The notes under the pieces were generated by a model. That model worked only from the letters and a program-made list of their open reading frames with translations, was not told the origin of the DNA and searched no databases. DNA of 64,000 bases. Source: Thermophilibacter provencensis (lineage in GTDB: Bacteria > Actinomycetota > Coriobacteriia > Coriobacteriales > Atopobiaceae). Every line of letters starts with the position of its first letter. The stretch's first letter is position 1. The stretch lies in assembly GCF_900128445.1 (NCBI RefSeq), contig NZ_LT671417.1:310001-374000 (forward strand), in the 5' to 3' direction. Shown piece after piece: positions 9,018 to 17,391 of the stretch. The translations under genes and the position numbers were made by a program.

Positions 9018-9641
9018 CTACAGCTTGGCGGCGAGGTCCTCCAGGGCATGGAAGCGGTGCGAGATCAGGTTCTTCTCGTCCAGCGTGAGCTCGGCCATCG
9101 TGCGGCCCGGCGTCTCGGCCGGCAGGAAGAGCGGGTCGTAGCCGAAGCCGTGCTCCCCGCGCGGCTCGCGGCCAACACGACCCTCGCAGTCCCCGTCCCC
9201 GCGCAGGACCTCGCCGCCACGGACGAGCGCCACGCTGGAGTGGAAGCGGGCCGTGCGGGCCTCGTCGGGCACGTCCTTCATCTGCGCCATGAGCTTCTCG
9301 TTGTTGGCGGCGTCGTTGCCGTGCTCGCCGGCCCAGCGCGCGGAGAAGATCCCAGGGGCGCCGTCCAGGGCGTCAACGCAGAGGCCGGAGTCGTCGGCCA
9401 CGGCCATGGGCAGGCCCGTCTCCTTCTGTGCCGCGCGCGCCTTGATGAGGGCGTTGTCGAAGAACGTGTCCCCGTCCTCCACCGGGTCGGGGAAGTCGCC
9501 CAGCTCCCCGAGGGCAACAAAGCGAACGCCCGGCATCACGGGCGCAAGAATGGTCTCGATCTCCACGACCTTGTGAGCGTTGCCCGTGGCCACGACCACG
9601 GTGCGCTCGGGATCGAGCTCGGCGATGCTGATCTCTGCCAT
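9018..9641 (-). CDS. rdgB: XTP/dITP diphosphatase (RdgB/HAM1 family)
   Basis: Hydrolyses non-canonical purine triphosphates such as dITP and XTP to monophosphates, keeping them out of DNA. The 207-residue protein shows VVATGNAHKVVEI at the start, DGDTFFDNALIKAR, VADDSGLCVDAL, and GFGYDPLFLP, the hallmark blocks of the family; the metal and base-binding Asp residues of DDSGL are intact. AGGAGG precedes the ATG at 9641; an upstream in-frame ATG would add 11 non-conserved residues. It follows rph by 33 nt on the same strand, a pairing that is common in bacteria and suggests one transcript. Confidence 0.95.
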   Translation of the reverse strand: MAEISIAELDPERTVVVATGNAHKVVEIETILAPVMPGVRFVALGELGDFPDPVEDGDTFFDNALIKARAAQKETGLPMAVADDSGLCVDALDGAPGIFSARWAGEHGNDAANNEKLMAQMKDVPDEARTARFHSSVALVRGGEVLRGDGDCEGRVGREPRGEHGFGYDPLFLPAETPGRTMAELTLDEKNLISHRFHALEDLAAKL

Positions 9642-9674
9642 CGTTCCTCCTTTGGTCGGCGGGTCCTCGCCCAC

Positions 9675-10406
9675 CTACAGCTTGAATCCCGTCACCTGAG
9701 CCTGAAGCTCGGCAAGGCGGGCGACGCCCTCCTGCCCGAGGTCAAGAAGCGCGTCCAGCTGCGCCCGGTCGAAGCAGGCTCGCTCGCCGGTTCCCTGCAC
9801 CTCCACGATGTCCCCGGATGCGGTGCCCACGAGGTTGAGGTCGACATCGGCACGTGAGTCCTCGGGGTAGTCGAGGTCAAGCAGGGCGATGCCGCCCACC
9901 ACGCCCGCGGAGACGGCGGCAACGCGGCCCGTGAGGGGCAGGCGCGGGAGCCTCCCGGCCTCCACGCGCCCGAGCAGCGCCTGATGGAGCGCCACCCAGG
10001 CTCCGGTGATCGACGCGGTTCGGGTTCCGCCGTCCGCCTGGATGACGTCGCAGTCCAGCGTGATCGTGATCTCCCCCAGGCGGTCGAGACGCGTGACCGC
10101 ACGCAGGCTTCGCCCGATGAGGCGCTCGATCTCCATCGAACGGCCCTTGCGGCCGCGATGCTCTCGCGGCGTGCGCCGGTTGGTCGATGCCGGCAGCATC
10201 GCGTACTCCGCGGTGACCCAGCCCGCATGCGACCCCTTGCGCCAGTTGGGCACGCCCTCCTCGACGGTCGCCGAGCAGAGCACGCGCGTGTCGCCAAACT
10301 CCACGAGGCACGACCCGTCGGCGTTCTTCATGACGTCGGGCGTTAGGGTGACCGGGCGCATCTCCGAGGCCGCGCGGCCAAACGAACGGGTGAGCTCTTC
10401 CGTCAT
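9675..10406 (-). CDS. rph: Ribonuclease PH
   Basis: A phosphorolytic 3'-to-5' exonuclease that trims tRNA 3' ends, assembling as a hexamer. The 243-residue protein contains [40 protein letters not shown] with its RNA-contacting arginines, [20 protein letters not shown] (the phosphate and metal site) and [16 protein letters not shown] lies before the ATG at 10406. It is the upstream member of rph-rdgB. Confidence 0.96.
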   Translation of the reverse strand: MTEELTRSFGRAASEMRPVTLTPDVMKNADGSCLVEFGDTRVLCSATVEEGVPNWRKGSHAGWVTAEYAMLPASTNRRTPREHRGRKGRSMEIERLIGRSLRAVTRLDRLGEITITLDCDVIQADGGTRTASITGAWVALHQALLGRVEAGRLPRLPLTGRVAAVSAGVVGGIALLDLDYPEDSRADVDLNLVGTASGDIVEVQGTGERACFDRAQLDALLDLGQEGVARLAELQAQVTGFKL

Positions 10407-10420
10407 GGCATCTCCCCTCA

Positions 10421-10500
10421 AATTAATCCGCCCTCTAGGCAACCGGCGATTCGGCGACCTGCGCTTTTTCCTCCGGACCCTTCCAGAGGGCGGATTAATT
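10421..10500. repeat. Inverted repeat with 16-bp arms between rph and tRNA-Val
   Basis: AATTAATCCGCCCTCT at 10421-10436 is exactly complementary to 10485-10500, with 48 nt between. It lies just upstream of the rph start and downstream of the leftward tRNA-Val gene, so it could terminate tRNA-Val transcription or mark a mobile REP-like unit. The arms are A+T-rich at their tips, unlike the neighbouring DNA. Confidence 0.7.
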
Positions 10501-10569
10501 CTAGCAGCTGCCGCAAGCCGCCACGGAAAGGCCCCCGTCGCGCGTGGCGGGCGGGGGCCGGAGGATGGC

Positions 10570-10645
10570 TGGTGGGCGATGACGGGTTCGAACCGCCGAC
10601 CTTGTGCGTGTAAGGCACCTGCGCTAGCCGCTGCGCCAATCGCCC
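10570..10645 (-). tRNA. tRNA-Val (anticodon TAC)
   Basis: Reading leftward the 76 nt form a full cloverleaf: acceptor GGGCGAT pairs with ATCGCCC, T-arm GGCGG-TTCGAAC-CCGTC, and anticodon loop CTTACAC. Discriminator A and CCA are encoded. One G-A mismatch is at the base of the anticodon stem. Confidence 0.96.
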
Positions 10646-10691
10646 GAGCACCTGCAGTCTAGCATACGGCGCAGCGTCGCCGAGACGCGGC

Positions 10692-10697
10692 TATACT
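10692..10697 (+). promoter_or_regulatory. -10 box of murE, implying a leaderless mRNA
   Basis: TATACT ends 7 nt before the murE ATG, which places the expected transcription start at or next to the start codon. No purine-rich ribosome site precedes the ATG. No good -35 hexamer is seen. Confidence 0.5.
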
Positions 10698-10704
10698 AAC
10701 TCGT

Positions 10705-12231
10705 ATGAAGACTATTACGCTCACAGACATCGCGCGGGCGCTCAAGGCCTCCGGGACGCTTGCGGCACCCATCCCCGGCGATGCCGACGCCGTTTCCGTG
10801 ACGGGCGCTTCCTGCGACTCGCGCTCCGTCCGGCCTGGCGACCTCTTTGTCTGCAAGGGGGCCGCCTTCAGGCCCGCGTTCCTCGAGTCGGCCCTCGCCG
10901 CGGGCGCGGTGGCGTACCTCTGCGACGCCGCGCACGAGCGCGAGCTCGCCGACCGCGCGCCGGGCGTCCCCGCCCTCGTGGCCTCCGACCTGCGCCGCGC
11001 CATGGCGATTGCCTCCGCGGAGGCGTTCGGCCACCCAGACCGCGGCCTTCCAACCGTGGGCATCACGGGCACCAAGGGCAAGACCACGACGGCCTACATG
11101 CTCCGCTCCATCGTTGACGCCGCGCGTGGCGAGAAGAGCTGTGGCATGATCGGCACCGTGGAGACCTTCGACGGACGCGCGGACGAGCCCTCGAGAAACA
11201 CCACTCCCGAGGCGCCGGACCTCTGGCGCCACCTCGCCAACGCGCGCGAGACGGGGCTCGCCGCCCTGGTAATGGAGGTCTCGAGCCAGGCCCTCAAGTA
11301 CGACCGCACCTACGGCGTGTGCCTCGACGTGGCCTGCTTCCTCAACATCGGCCTCGACCACATCTCCCCCGTCGAGCACGCGGACTTCGAGGACTACTTC
11401 ACCTCCAAGCTCAAGATCTTCTCCCAGTGTGAGACCGCAGTCGTGAACCTGGACTCGGACCACGCCGACCGCGTCCTTGAGGCAGCCTCCCGCGCTCCGA
11501 GCACGCTCACGTTCGGGATCGGCCGTCCCGAGGCGGACGCCTGGGCGGACAGCATCGCCCACTCAGAGGAGGGCGTCGCCTTCACGCTGCACCTCGACGG
11601 ATGGGAGCGCCGCGTGCAGCTCCCCTTCCCGGGTGACTTCAGCGTATCCAATGCGCTCGCCGCGGCGCTCTCCGCGCAGCTGCTGGGCGTCGGGCCCGAC
11701 GCCATTGCGGAGGGCCTCGCACGAACGCGCGTCCCCGGGCGGATGGAGTTCTATCGCAGCGCTGACCGCCAGCTCACCGCCATCGTCGACTACGCGCACA
11801 ACAAGCTCGCCTTTGAGTCCCTCCTCTCCGCCGTCGCAGGCACCTTCAGGGGCGCCCGCGTGATCGCCGTCTTCGGGGCGGTGGGCGGCAAGGCCAGGGA
11901 GCGACGTCACGAGCTCCCCGAGGTCGCAGCGCGTTACGCGGACTACGTGGTGCTCACCGCGGACGACCCCTGGACGGAGGACCCGCTCGACATCTGCCAC
12001 GAGATGGAGCGGTCGCTCCCGGAGGGCTATCCCCACGAGGTCGTGATCGACCGCGAGGCCGCCGCGGCACGCGCCTTCGAGCTCGCGGAGGGCGAGAAGA
12101 GCGTCGTCCTGCTCCTCGCCAAGGGGCACGAGGCCTACCAGCTCACACGTGACGGCTTTGTCCCCTGCACCTCCGACTGCGAGCTCGCGCGTCGAGGCGT
12201 GGCCGCCCACGACAGGCGACATCTTGCGTAG
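10705..12231 (+). CDS. murE: UDP-N-acetylmuramyl-tripeptide synthetase MurE
   Basis: Adds the third amino acid to UDP-MurNAc-L-Ala-D-Glu in peptidoglycan synthesis, using ATP in the cytoplasm. The 508-residue protein has the Mur ligase P-loop GITGTKGKTTT (about 118-128), TTPEAPDLW, VMEVSSQALKYDR with the catalytic Glu and Ser, LNIGLDHIS, and C-terminal VDYAHNKLAFESLL. The amino-acid-selecting loop reads TADDPWTEDP (418-427) instead of the DNPR motif that marks meso-diaminopimelate enzymes, so the substrate is more likely L-lysine, L-ornithine or another residue. The ATG is the only start consistent with the family N-terminus. It stands alone rather than in a division-cell wall cluster. Confidence 0.93.
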   Translation: MKTITLTDIARALKASGTLAAPIPGDADAVSVTGASCDSRSVRPGDLFVCKGAAFRPAFLESALAAGAVAYLCDAAHERELADRAPGVPALVASDLRRAMAIASAEAFGHPDRGLPTVGITGTKGKTTTAYMLRSIVDAARGEKSCGMIGTVETFDGRADEPSRNTTPEAPDLWRHLANARETGLAALVMEVSSQALKYDRTYGVCLDVACFLNIGLDHISPVEHADFEDYFTSKLKIFSQCETAVVNLDSDHADRVLEAASRAPSTLTFGIGRPEADAWADSIAHSEEGVAFTLHLDGWERRVQLPFPGDFSVSNALAAALSAQLLGVGPDAIAEGLARTRVPGRMEFYRSADRQLTAIVDYAHNKLAFESLLSAVAGTFRGARVIAVFGAVGGKARERRHELPEVAARYADYVVLTADDPWTEDPLDICHEMERSLPEGYPHEVVIDREAAAARAFELAEGEKSVVLLLAKGHEAYQLTRDGFVPCTSDCELARRGVAAHDRRHLA

Positions 12232-12268
12232 CGCCCGGCCGGTCGTCACCCCAGATGCGCGGACGCAC

Positions 12269-12334
12269 TGAGTGACGGGATTTGGACGGATGGACAGCCC
12301 CCAGGGCCCTCGTCTGTCCAAATGCCGTCACTCA
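12269..12334. repeat. Inverted repeat between convergent gene ends (TGAGTGACG family)
   Basis: TGAGTGACGGGATTTGGAC on the left pairs with the complement of TGAGTGACGGCATTTGGAC on the right. A relative lies at 20111-20189 and a half copy at 23452-23470. Located between the convergent ends of murE and the Cof-type phosphatase gene. Confidence 0.75.
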
Positions 12335-12365
12335 TGGGTCTCTGCCCGCGGCTGACGCGGCGCTC

Positions 12366-13202
12366 CTAGATGAGCCCGAAGTGCTCCAGCGCCGCGGGCA
12401 CGCCGTCCTCGGCAGCCGTGAGCGTCACGTAGTCCGCCACCTCGCGCACGTTGGGCAGCGCGTTGCCCATGGCCACGAAGGTCTCCACCGCGGCGCGCAT
12501 GGGGAGGTCGTTCTCCGAGTCGCCGAAGGCAAAGGTGCCCTCGCGCCCGCGGCCCAGGCACGCGAGCGTCGCCTCGATGCCCGTCCCCTTGTCGACGCCG
12601 CGCATCGAGAACTCAAGCACGCCGCCCTGGAGGTCGCAGATCGTGTAGTGCTCGTCGATGAAGTCGCGCAGAGGCGCGAGGTCGCGCTCCTCAACGCCGT
12701 TCGAGCAGAACTTGCTGTAGCGGTGCGCCACGGTGAGCTCGGCGACGTCCTCTGCCGTGCGCGCAAGACGCGAGCCCGGAAGGTGCGCAGGCCGCCCGGA
12801 GGGGTTGAGCTCCACGTTGTCGTCATCGCCCTCGAGGGTGATGTCGACGCCCGCCGCCGCAAAGCGCCGCGCCGTCTCGAGGAGCAGGTCGCGCTCGATG
12901 AACTCGGCGCGCACAACCCTGTCTCCCACGCACACGAACGCGCCGGCCCCCGCCACGAAGCCGTCGGGGTTGAGGTCCTGGATCGTCTGCGGGATGAACG
13001 GCAGGTGGCGGCCGGTGCAGATGAAGGTGAGGTTGCCCGCCGCACGCATGCGGGAGAACGCCTCGTAGACGGCTGGCGAGGGTTTGATGGGAGGAAGCTC
13101 CCGGCGCTCCTCCGCGCTCATCGCCCTCATCTTCTCGTAGTCATGCCACACCAGCGTGCCGTCAACGTCAAAGAACGCGACCGCGCCGTTCTTCTTGCCC
13201 AT
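12366..13202 (-). CDS. Cof-type HAD-IIB phosphatase
   Basis: A 278-residue cytoplasmic phosphatase of the Cof/YidA group acting on sugar phosphates or related small phosphoesters. It begins AVAFFDVDGTLVW with the DxD nucleophile pair, has TFICTGRH (motif II), a lysine-bearing region GVDKGTGIEATLACLG (motif III), and FAFGDSENDLPM (motif IV), with the long type-IIB cap between motifs II and III. A GGGGGAGAG ribosome site touches the ATG. Substrate is not predictable. It converges on murE and is downstream of nothing obvious, so it is probably its own unit. Confidence 0.88.
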   Translation of the reverse strand: MGKKNGAVAFFDVDGTLVWHDYEKMRAMSAEERRELPPIKPSPAVYEAFSRMRAAGNLTFICTGRHLPFIPQTIQDLNPDGFVAGAGAFVCVGDRVVRAEFIERDLLLETARRFAAAGVDITLEGDDDNVELNPSGRPAHLPGSRLARTAEDVAELTVAHRYSKFCSNGVEERDLAPLRDFIDEHYTICDLQGGVLEFSMRGVDKGTGIEATLACLGRGREGTFAFGDSENDLPMRAAVETFVAMGNALPNVREVADYVTLTAAEDGVPAALEHFGLI

Positions 13203-13304
13203 CTCTCCCCCTTACGCAACGTTTCCGATGCGGCATTGTACCCGACAAGGGTAAGCCTCATGAAAGCTGCGGTATTGGAAGCCCCTCGAGCCCCCAGACG
13301 CAAA

Positions 13305-13330
13305 GGGGCCGAGCCCGAAGGCCCGACCCC
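13305..13330 (-). terminator. Terminator of the iron alcohol dehydrogenase gene
   Basis: On the minus strand an 11-bp stem starting GGGGTCGGGCC closes a UUCG tetraloop and is followed by TTTGC. It lies about 30 nt after the stop codon of the adjacent leftward gene. Confidence 0.8.
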
Positions 13331-13358
13331 CTGCTGCGAAGCGATAAGAACGCGAGGC

Positions 13359-14573
13359 TTAGAAGTCCACGTCCACGTCGTTGTAGACGCACTCGAGGAG
13401 CTTCTCCATCTCCTCCTGGGACGGCTGGCGCGGGTTGGAGCCGGTGCAGGCGTCGAGGATGGCGTTGGCGGCCACGTCGGCCTTCTTGGACTCGAACTCG
13501 GCGTAGTCAATGATGGACTCGTCGGCCTTCACGCCGCCCTTGCCGTAGTTCTTGATGCCCTGCGGGATGTCCAGCTTGTCGTTGAGGTCGCGGATGCACT
13601 GGACGAGGGACGCGACGAGCTCGTCCTCGGTCTCGCCGTCGAGGTGCAGGACCTCCTTGGCGATGTAGGCGTAGCGGCTCTTGGCGCGCTCGTCCTTGGC
13701 GTTGAACTGGATGACCTTGCCGAGGTACATGGCGTTGGCGCAGCCGTGGATGATGTGGTCGCCGGAGAAGGCGGCGCCGGTCTTGTGGGCCATGGAGTGC
13801 ACGATGCCGAGCAGGCCGGAGGAGAAGGCGATGCCGGCGATGCACTGGGCCTCGTGCATGTGCTGACGGGCCTCGTGATCGCCCTGGTAGGACTTGGGCA
13901 GCCACTCGACGATCTCACGGATGGCGTGGAGGGCGTTGGCATCGGTGAACATGGAGCCCGCGGTGGAGACGTAGGCCTCGATGGCGTGGGTCAGCGCGTC
14001 CATGCCGGTGTGGGCGCAGAGCTTCTGCGGCATGGTGTAGGTGAGCTCGGGGTCGACGATGGCCACGTCAGGCGTGATGTTGAAATCGGCGAGCGGGTAC
14101 TTGATGCCCTTCTCGTAGTCGGTGATGACGGAGAAGGCCGTGACCTCGGTGGCCGTGCCGGAGGTGGAGGCGATGGCGCAGAACTTGGCCTTGGTGCGGA
14201 GCTCGGGGAAGCTGAACGGCACGATGGCCTGCTCGAAGGTCTCCTCGGGGTACTCGTAGAAGAGCCACATGGCCTTGGCCGCGTCGATGGGCGAGCCGCC
14301 ACCGATGCCGATGATCCAGTCGGGCTGGAACTTCTGCATGGCCTCGGCGCCGCGCTTCACGGTGTCGACGGACGGGTCGGACTCGACGCCCTCGAAGATC
14401 TCAACCTCGAAGCCAGCCTCCTTGAGGTCGGCCTCGACGTCCTGCAGGAAGCCGCCGCGACGCATGGAGCCGCCGCCGGTGACGATCATGGCGCGGGAGC
14501 CCTTGAGGTTCTTGACCTCGTGGCGAGCGCCCTCACCAAAGTACAGGTCGCGCGGGTTGGTGAAACGTCCCAT
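13359..14573 (-). CDS. Iron-containing alcohol dehydrogenase
   Basis: A 404-residue group III (iron) alcohol dehydrogenase, oxidising or forming alcohols with NAD(P)H. The nucleotide loop GIGGGSPIDAAKAMW is clear, as are ASTSGTATEVTAFSVI and the two family signatures holding the iron ligands, VDPELTYTMPQKLCAHTGMD and GIVHSMAHKTGAAFSGDHII. It resembles the C-terminal part of bifunctional AdhE and stand-alone butanol or 1,3-propanediol dehydrogenases. GGAGGAG precedes the ATG at 14573; an ATG 19 codons upstream is disfavoured because its extra residues are basic and not family-like. In a fermenter this would regenerate NAD. It is transcribed alone and ends at a strong hairpin. Confidence 0.93.
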   Translation of the reverse strand: MGRFTNPRDLYFGEGARHEVKNLKGSRAMIVTGGGSMRRGGFLQDVEADLKEAGFEVEIFEGVESDPSVDTVKRGAEAMQKFQPDWIIGIGGGSPIDAAKAMWLFYEYPEETFEQAIVPFSFPELRTKAKFCAIASTSGTATEVTAFSVITDYEKGIKYPLADFNITPDVAIVDPELTYTMPQKLCAHTGMDALTHAIEAYVSTAGSMFTDANALHAIREIVEWLPKSYQGDHEARQHMHEAQCIAGIAFSSGLLGIVHSMAHKTGAAFSGDHIIHGCANAMYLGKVIQFNAKDERAKSRYAYIAKEVLHLDGETEDELVASLVQCIRDLNDKLDIPQGIKNYGKGGVKADESIIDYAEFESKKADVAANAILDACTGSNPRQPSQEEMEKLLECVYNDVDVDF

Positions 14574-14832
14574 AACACTCCTCCAATTCCTATGCCGCCG
14601 CCACCGCGACGGATTCGAACGGGAGACCATCTCCCCCGTTTTCGCCGAACGAGAAGTACCGCCCCGGGCCGTCGAGGGATCGGCGACTCGGCCGGATTCA
14701 GTATAGCGAAATCGACTGGCAACATTGCGATGTTTCCGGCGCGAGAGCCGCTTCGCGGGCGGAGCCGCGAGCTCCCGCCCCCGCCCGTGGCGCGCCCTTC
14801 TCGGCTACCATAGGGGGACGAGAGGGGGCAGC

Positions 14833-15873
14833 ATGGCGCACGACCCACGGCGAGAGGACTACCAGCGGCTGAGCCTGCGTTTTGCGGAGGAGCTCGACAA
14901 GGGCGACCCCGCGGACGCCGCGCGCGCCTTCGCCTCGTTTGGGCGGCGCTTCGCCCAGGACCGCGACGGCCTCCCCCAGACGGACGCCGACCGCGCCTTC
15001 CACCTCGTGGCGATGGCGAGCGACGTCGTTGACAGGCGCCTCCCCTTCGCCTCCGACGAGCAGGCGCCCGACCTCATCAAGCGCGGGAAGGAGCTGCTCG
15101 AGGAGGCCCTGAGGCTCGACCCGGCGTGCCATGACGCGACGCGCATGCTCTCGTCCTCGAGAACGGCGTCGATCGACGAGCGCTACCGCTTCCTCAGCGA
15201 CCATGCCGACGAGGTCCGCGCATCCTGCGAGCAGGCGCGCGACCAGGCGCTCGGCGAGCTGAGCGACGAGCGCGCCGCCCTCGCGGCGGACATCGCGATG
15301 CGACCCTACTGGCGCTGGCTCGCCTCCCTCGCGGAGGAGGCGCTCATCTGCGGGCGCAACCGCGTCGCGATCGACGTCTCCGAACGGCTCCTCGCATCTG
15401 ACCCGCGAGACACCTCCGACGTCCGCTTCACGCTCGCCTACGCGCTCGCAAAGCTCGAGGACCTGCAGGGCTGGCTGGCGCTGACAAAGCGCTACGCCGC
15501 GCTCGCCTCGGGCCGGCCGGCCGACGACGCCTGGACCCTGCTCGCCGGTGCCTCGCTCGCGTTTCACAACGGCAACCCCATGGTCGCGCGCACGGGGATC
15601 GAGAAGCTGCTGAGGAGGTACCCGGGCGGCGCCATGACGCTCATCCGCCAGGCCGAGCTCCCCGACGGCGAGTTTGCCCGGCTGCACGTGGCCCCCTATA
15701 GCGAGGACGAGCTCATCCTCGCCGTCAGCGAGGGAATCGTGCTGCTGCAGGAGGGGACGGACCGCTCCGGGAGGGGCACCTTCGGCGCCTGGGTGGCCCG
15801 CGAGGCCGCGCGCATCGACCCCAAGGCGGCGCGCGAGGCGATGGCGGCAAGAGAGGGGGGCCAGCAGTCGTGA
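14833..15873 (+). CDS. Unknown cytoplasmic alpha-helical protein, paralogue of the next gene
   Basis: 346 residues, acidic and rich in Ala, Arg, Asp and Glu, with no membrane segment or signal peptide. Segments such as LPFASDEQAPDLIKRGKELL and ERLLASDPRDTSDVRFTLAY read like tetratricopeptide-type helix pairs, ending in a block that begins NGNPMVARTGIEKLLRRYPG. The C-terminal half aligns by eye with the following gene (LAYALAKLED versus LALARLED; GGAMTLIRQAELPDG versus GGAYALLRPTYVEPY). The ATG at 14833 follows AGAGGGGGCAGC. Function unknown. It overlaps the next gene by 4 nt, so the two are translated together. Confidence 0.75.
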   Translation: MAHDPRREDYQRLSLRFAEELDKGDPADAARAFASFGRRFAQDRDGLPQTDADRAFHLVAMASDVVDRRLPFASDEQAPDLIKRGKELLEEALRLDPACHDATRMLSSSRTASIDERYRFLSDHADEVRASCEQARDQALGELSDERAALAADIAMRPYWRWLASLAEEALICGRNRVAIDVSERLLASDPRDTSDVRFTLAYALAKLEDLQGWLALTKRYAALASGRPADDAWTLLAGASLAFHNGNPMVARTGIEKLLRRYPGGAMTLIRQAELPDGEFARLHVAPYSEDELILAVSEGIVLLQEGTDRSGRGTFGAWVAREAARIDPKAAREAMAAREGGQQS

Positions 15874-16829
15874 ACGCATGGGACGAGCTCGTGGAGCGCT
15901 GCGCGCAGCGTCGCCTGAAGAAGCTGGGGCCGCTTTCTGACGAGGCCTATGCTGAGCTGGTGCTCGCCGTGCGCGAGAACCCCGAGTCGTTCATCGAGCA
16001 CACGCCCGAGCGCGCGATGCTCGTGATAGCGCGGGCGCTCGACGCCTATCGCGCGAGCTGCAGAAACGACGACCTCCTCGACGACGCCGCCTTCGAGGAG
16101 GAGCGCTCGCGAAGGCTCGCGAAGGCGCACGCCGAGTTCACCCTCGCGCGCGAGATAGACGAGAGCAGCCTCGACGCGTGCCTGCTCGAGCTGCTCACGG
16201 AGGACCGCGACCCCGACCTGCTCTTCCGGGGCCTCATCGAGCTCGAGCGCGACTTCTCCTCGGACGAGCTGCCCCCGGGCGACGCCTGGGACGACGTCTT
16301 CTACCGACCCCACCTGCGGCTGCGCGCCGCCCTGGCGAGAACCTGTCTCGACACGGCGCGCTACGGCATAGCCGAGCGCGCGGCGACCTCCGTGATGGAC
16401 GCCTCCCCATCAGACCCGCTCGGCGCCCGCCACACCTGCGCCCTCGCGCTCGCGCGGCTCGAGGACGAGAAGGGCTTCGATGCGCTCGACGCGCGCTTCT
16501 CCCGGCAGGGCGACCCGTGGTCCCACCTCGCGCGGGTGATCCTCCTCTACAAGCTCGACCGCATGAGCGCGGCACGGCGCGCCCTGCGCGGCTTTGACCA
16601 GCTCTGCCGCGGCGGCGCCTACGCGCTGCTGCGCCCCACCTACGTGGAGCCCTACCTCCCCGACCGGCCCGACGTCACGCCGGGCGGCTTCGAGGAGAGC
16701 GTGTTTGCCGTGCGCGAGGCGGAGCCCATCATCGCCGACGTGCCCGACTTCATCAACTGGTGCCAGGGCCATGACTGGCTCGTCGCGTCCGCGCGACGGT
16801 TTGCCGAGAAGAACGACCTGGACTGGTAG
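15870..16829 (+). CDS. Unknown cytoplasmic helical protein, second paralogue
   Basis: 319 residues starting at a GTG that overlaps the stop of the preceding gene in GTGA, a classic coupled arrangement. Predicted all-helical and soluble. The region ATSVMDASPSDPLGARHTCA and the block GGFEESVFAVREAEPIIADV parallel the first paralogue's ERLLASDPRDTSDVRFTLAY and SEDELILAVSEGIVLLQEG. TPR-like repeats are plausible but degenerate. No catalytic motif is seen. The pair may form a heteromeric scaffold; this is inference only. Confidence 0.75.
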   Translation: MNAWDELVERCAQRRLKKLGPLSDEAYAELVLAVRENPESFIEHTPERAMLVIARALDAYRASCRNDDLLDDAAFEEERSRRLAKAHAEFTLAREIDESSLDACLLELLTEDRDPDLLFRGLIELERDFSSDELPPGDAWDDVFYRPHLRLRAALARTCLDTARYGIAERAATSVMDASPSDPLGARHTCALALARLEDEKGFDALDARFSRQGDPWSHLARVILLYKLDRMSAARRALRGFDQLCRGGAYALLRPTYVEPYLPDRPDVTPGGFEESVFAVREAEPIIADVPDFINWCQGHDWLVASARRFAEKNDLDW

Positions 16830-16920
16830 CTTGGGCGCGGCGGCCTTCTCGCCGGGCAGCTGGGAACATCCCCCGCTGACAGACGGCCCGGACCGCGCGG
16901 CGATCCGGGCCTCAGGCTCG

Positions 16921-16996
16921 TGGTGCCCCCAACGGGAGTCGAACCCGTGTCGTCGCCTTGAAAGGGCGATGTCCTAGGCCACTAGACGATGGGGAC
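16921..16996 (-). tRNA. tRNA-Glu (anticodon TTC)
   Basis: A 76-nt cloverleaf read leftward: acceptor GTCCCCA with TGGGGGC, anticodon loop CTTTCAA, T-loop TTCGACT, and encoded CCA. Confidence 0.97.
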
Positions 16997-17005
16997 GCAC
17001 GGGAG

Positions 17006-17011
17006 AGTATA
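17006..17011 (-). promoter_or_regulatory. Extended -10 promoter of tRNA-Glu
   Basis: On the minus strand CCGTCTGGTATACT carries a TG-N extended -10 box whose TATACT ends 9 nt before the tRNA. The same CGTCTGGTATA string recurs upstream of the ftsB-like gene near 19165-19176. Confidence 0.55.
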
Positions 17012-17026
17012 CCAGACGGGGTGCCG

Positions 17027-17329
17027 TTAGGATTTCGGGGTCATTGTGGCGCTGGCAGCACGTGGGGGTTAGTATCCTGGGGTCGTTGCAGGTGGCGGCG
17101 CAAGGCGCGTTAGGGATTCGGGGCTGTTGCGGGCGCGGGGCGCCCGGCGGCGGCCCGTCGGGGCCCGCTGCGCGCGGACGGGCGCGGAGAGCGCGGCCCG
17201 CAGGTTCTTCTCGCCACCGTGGGCGCGCAATGGCACGGATTTCTTAACCCCATATGCGCAAGGCGCCGCAACAAGCCCAAATCGCTAACGCGCGGACGCC
17301 GCGGGCGCGCAATGACCCCAAAAGCCTAA
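17027..17329. repeat. Mirror array, 41-bp unit: three direct units then three inverted units
   Basis: Units beginning TTAG start at 17027, 17069 and 17110 (steps 42 and 41). The same unit in inverse orientation ends at 17247, 17288 and 17329 (steps 41 and 41). Shared consensus is close to TTAGGNATTTGGGGTCATTG followed by a GC-rich tail. The centre (17131-17220) is extremely GC-rich and contains CAGGTTCTTCTCGCC at 17201-17215. The array fills the gap between tRNA-Glu and tRNA-Leu and has no credible reading frame. Confidence 0.8.
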
Positions 17330-17391
17330 GCGCATCCGAAACCATCCGACAGCAAAATGCCCGGGACGGCAATTCCCGGGCAAGAAATCGC

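Noticed and set aside
14590-14660. tRNA-like string (GGATTCGAACGGGAGACC) upstream of the iron alcohol dehydrogenase gene
   Set aside because: The T-loop-like core has no pairing T-stem, and no acceptor stem or anticodon arm can be formed.
12282-14813. 843-codon open frame on the plus strand
   Set aside because: Antisense shadow of the Cof-type phosphatase and iron alcohol dehydrogenase genes; no family motif and no ribosome site.
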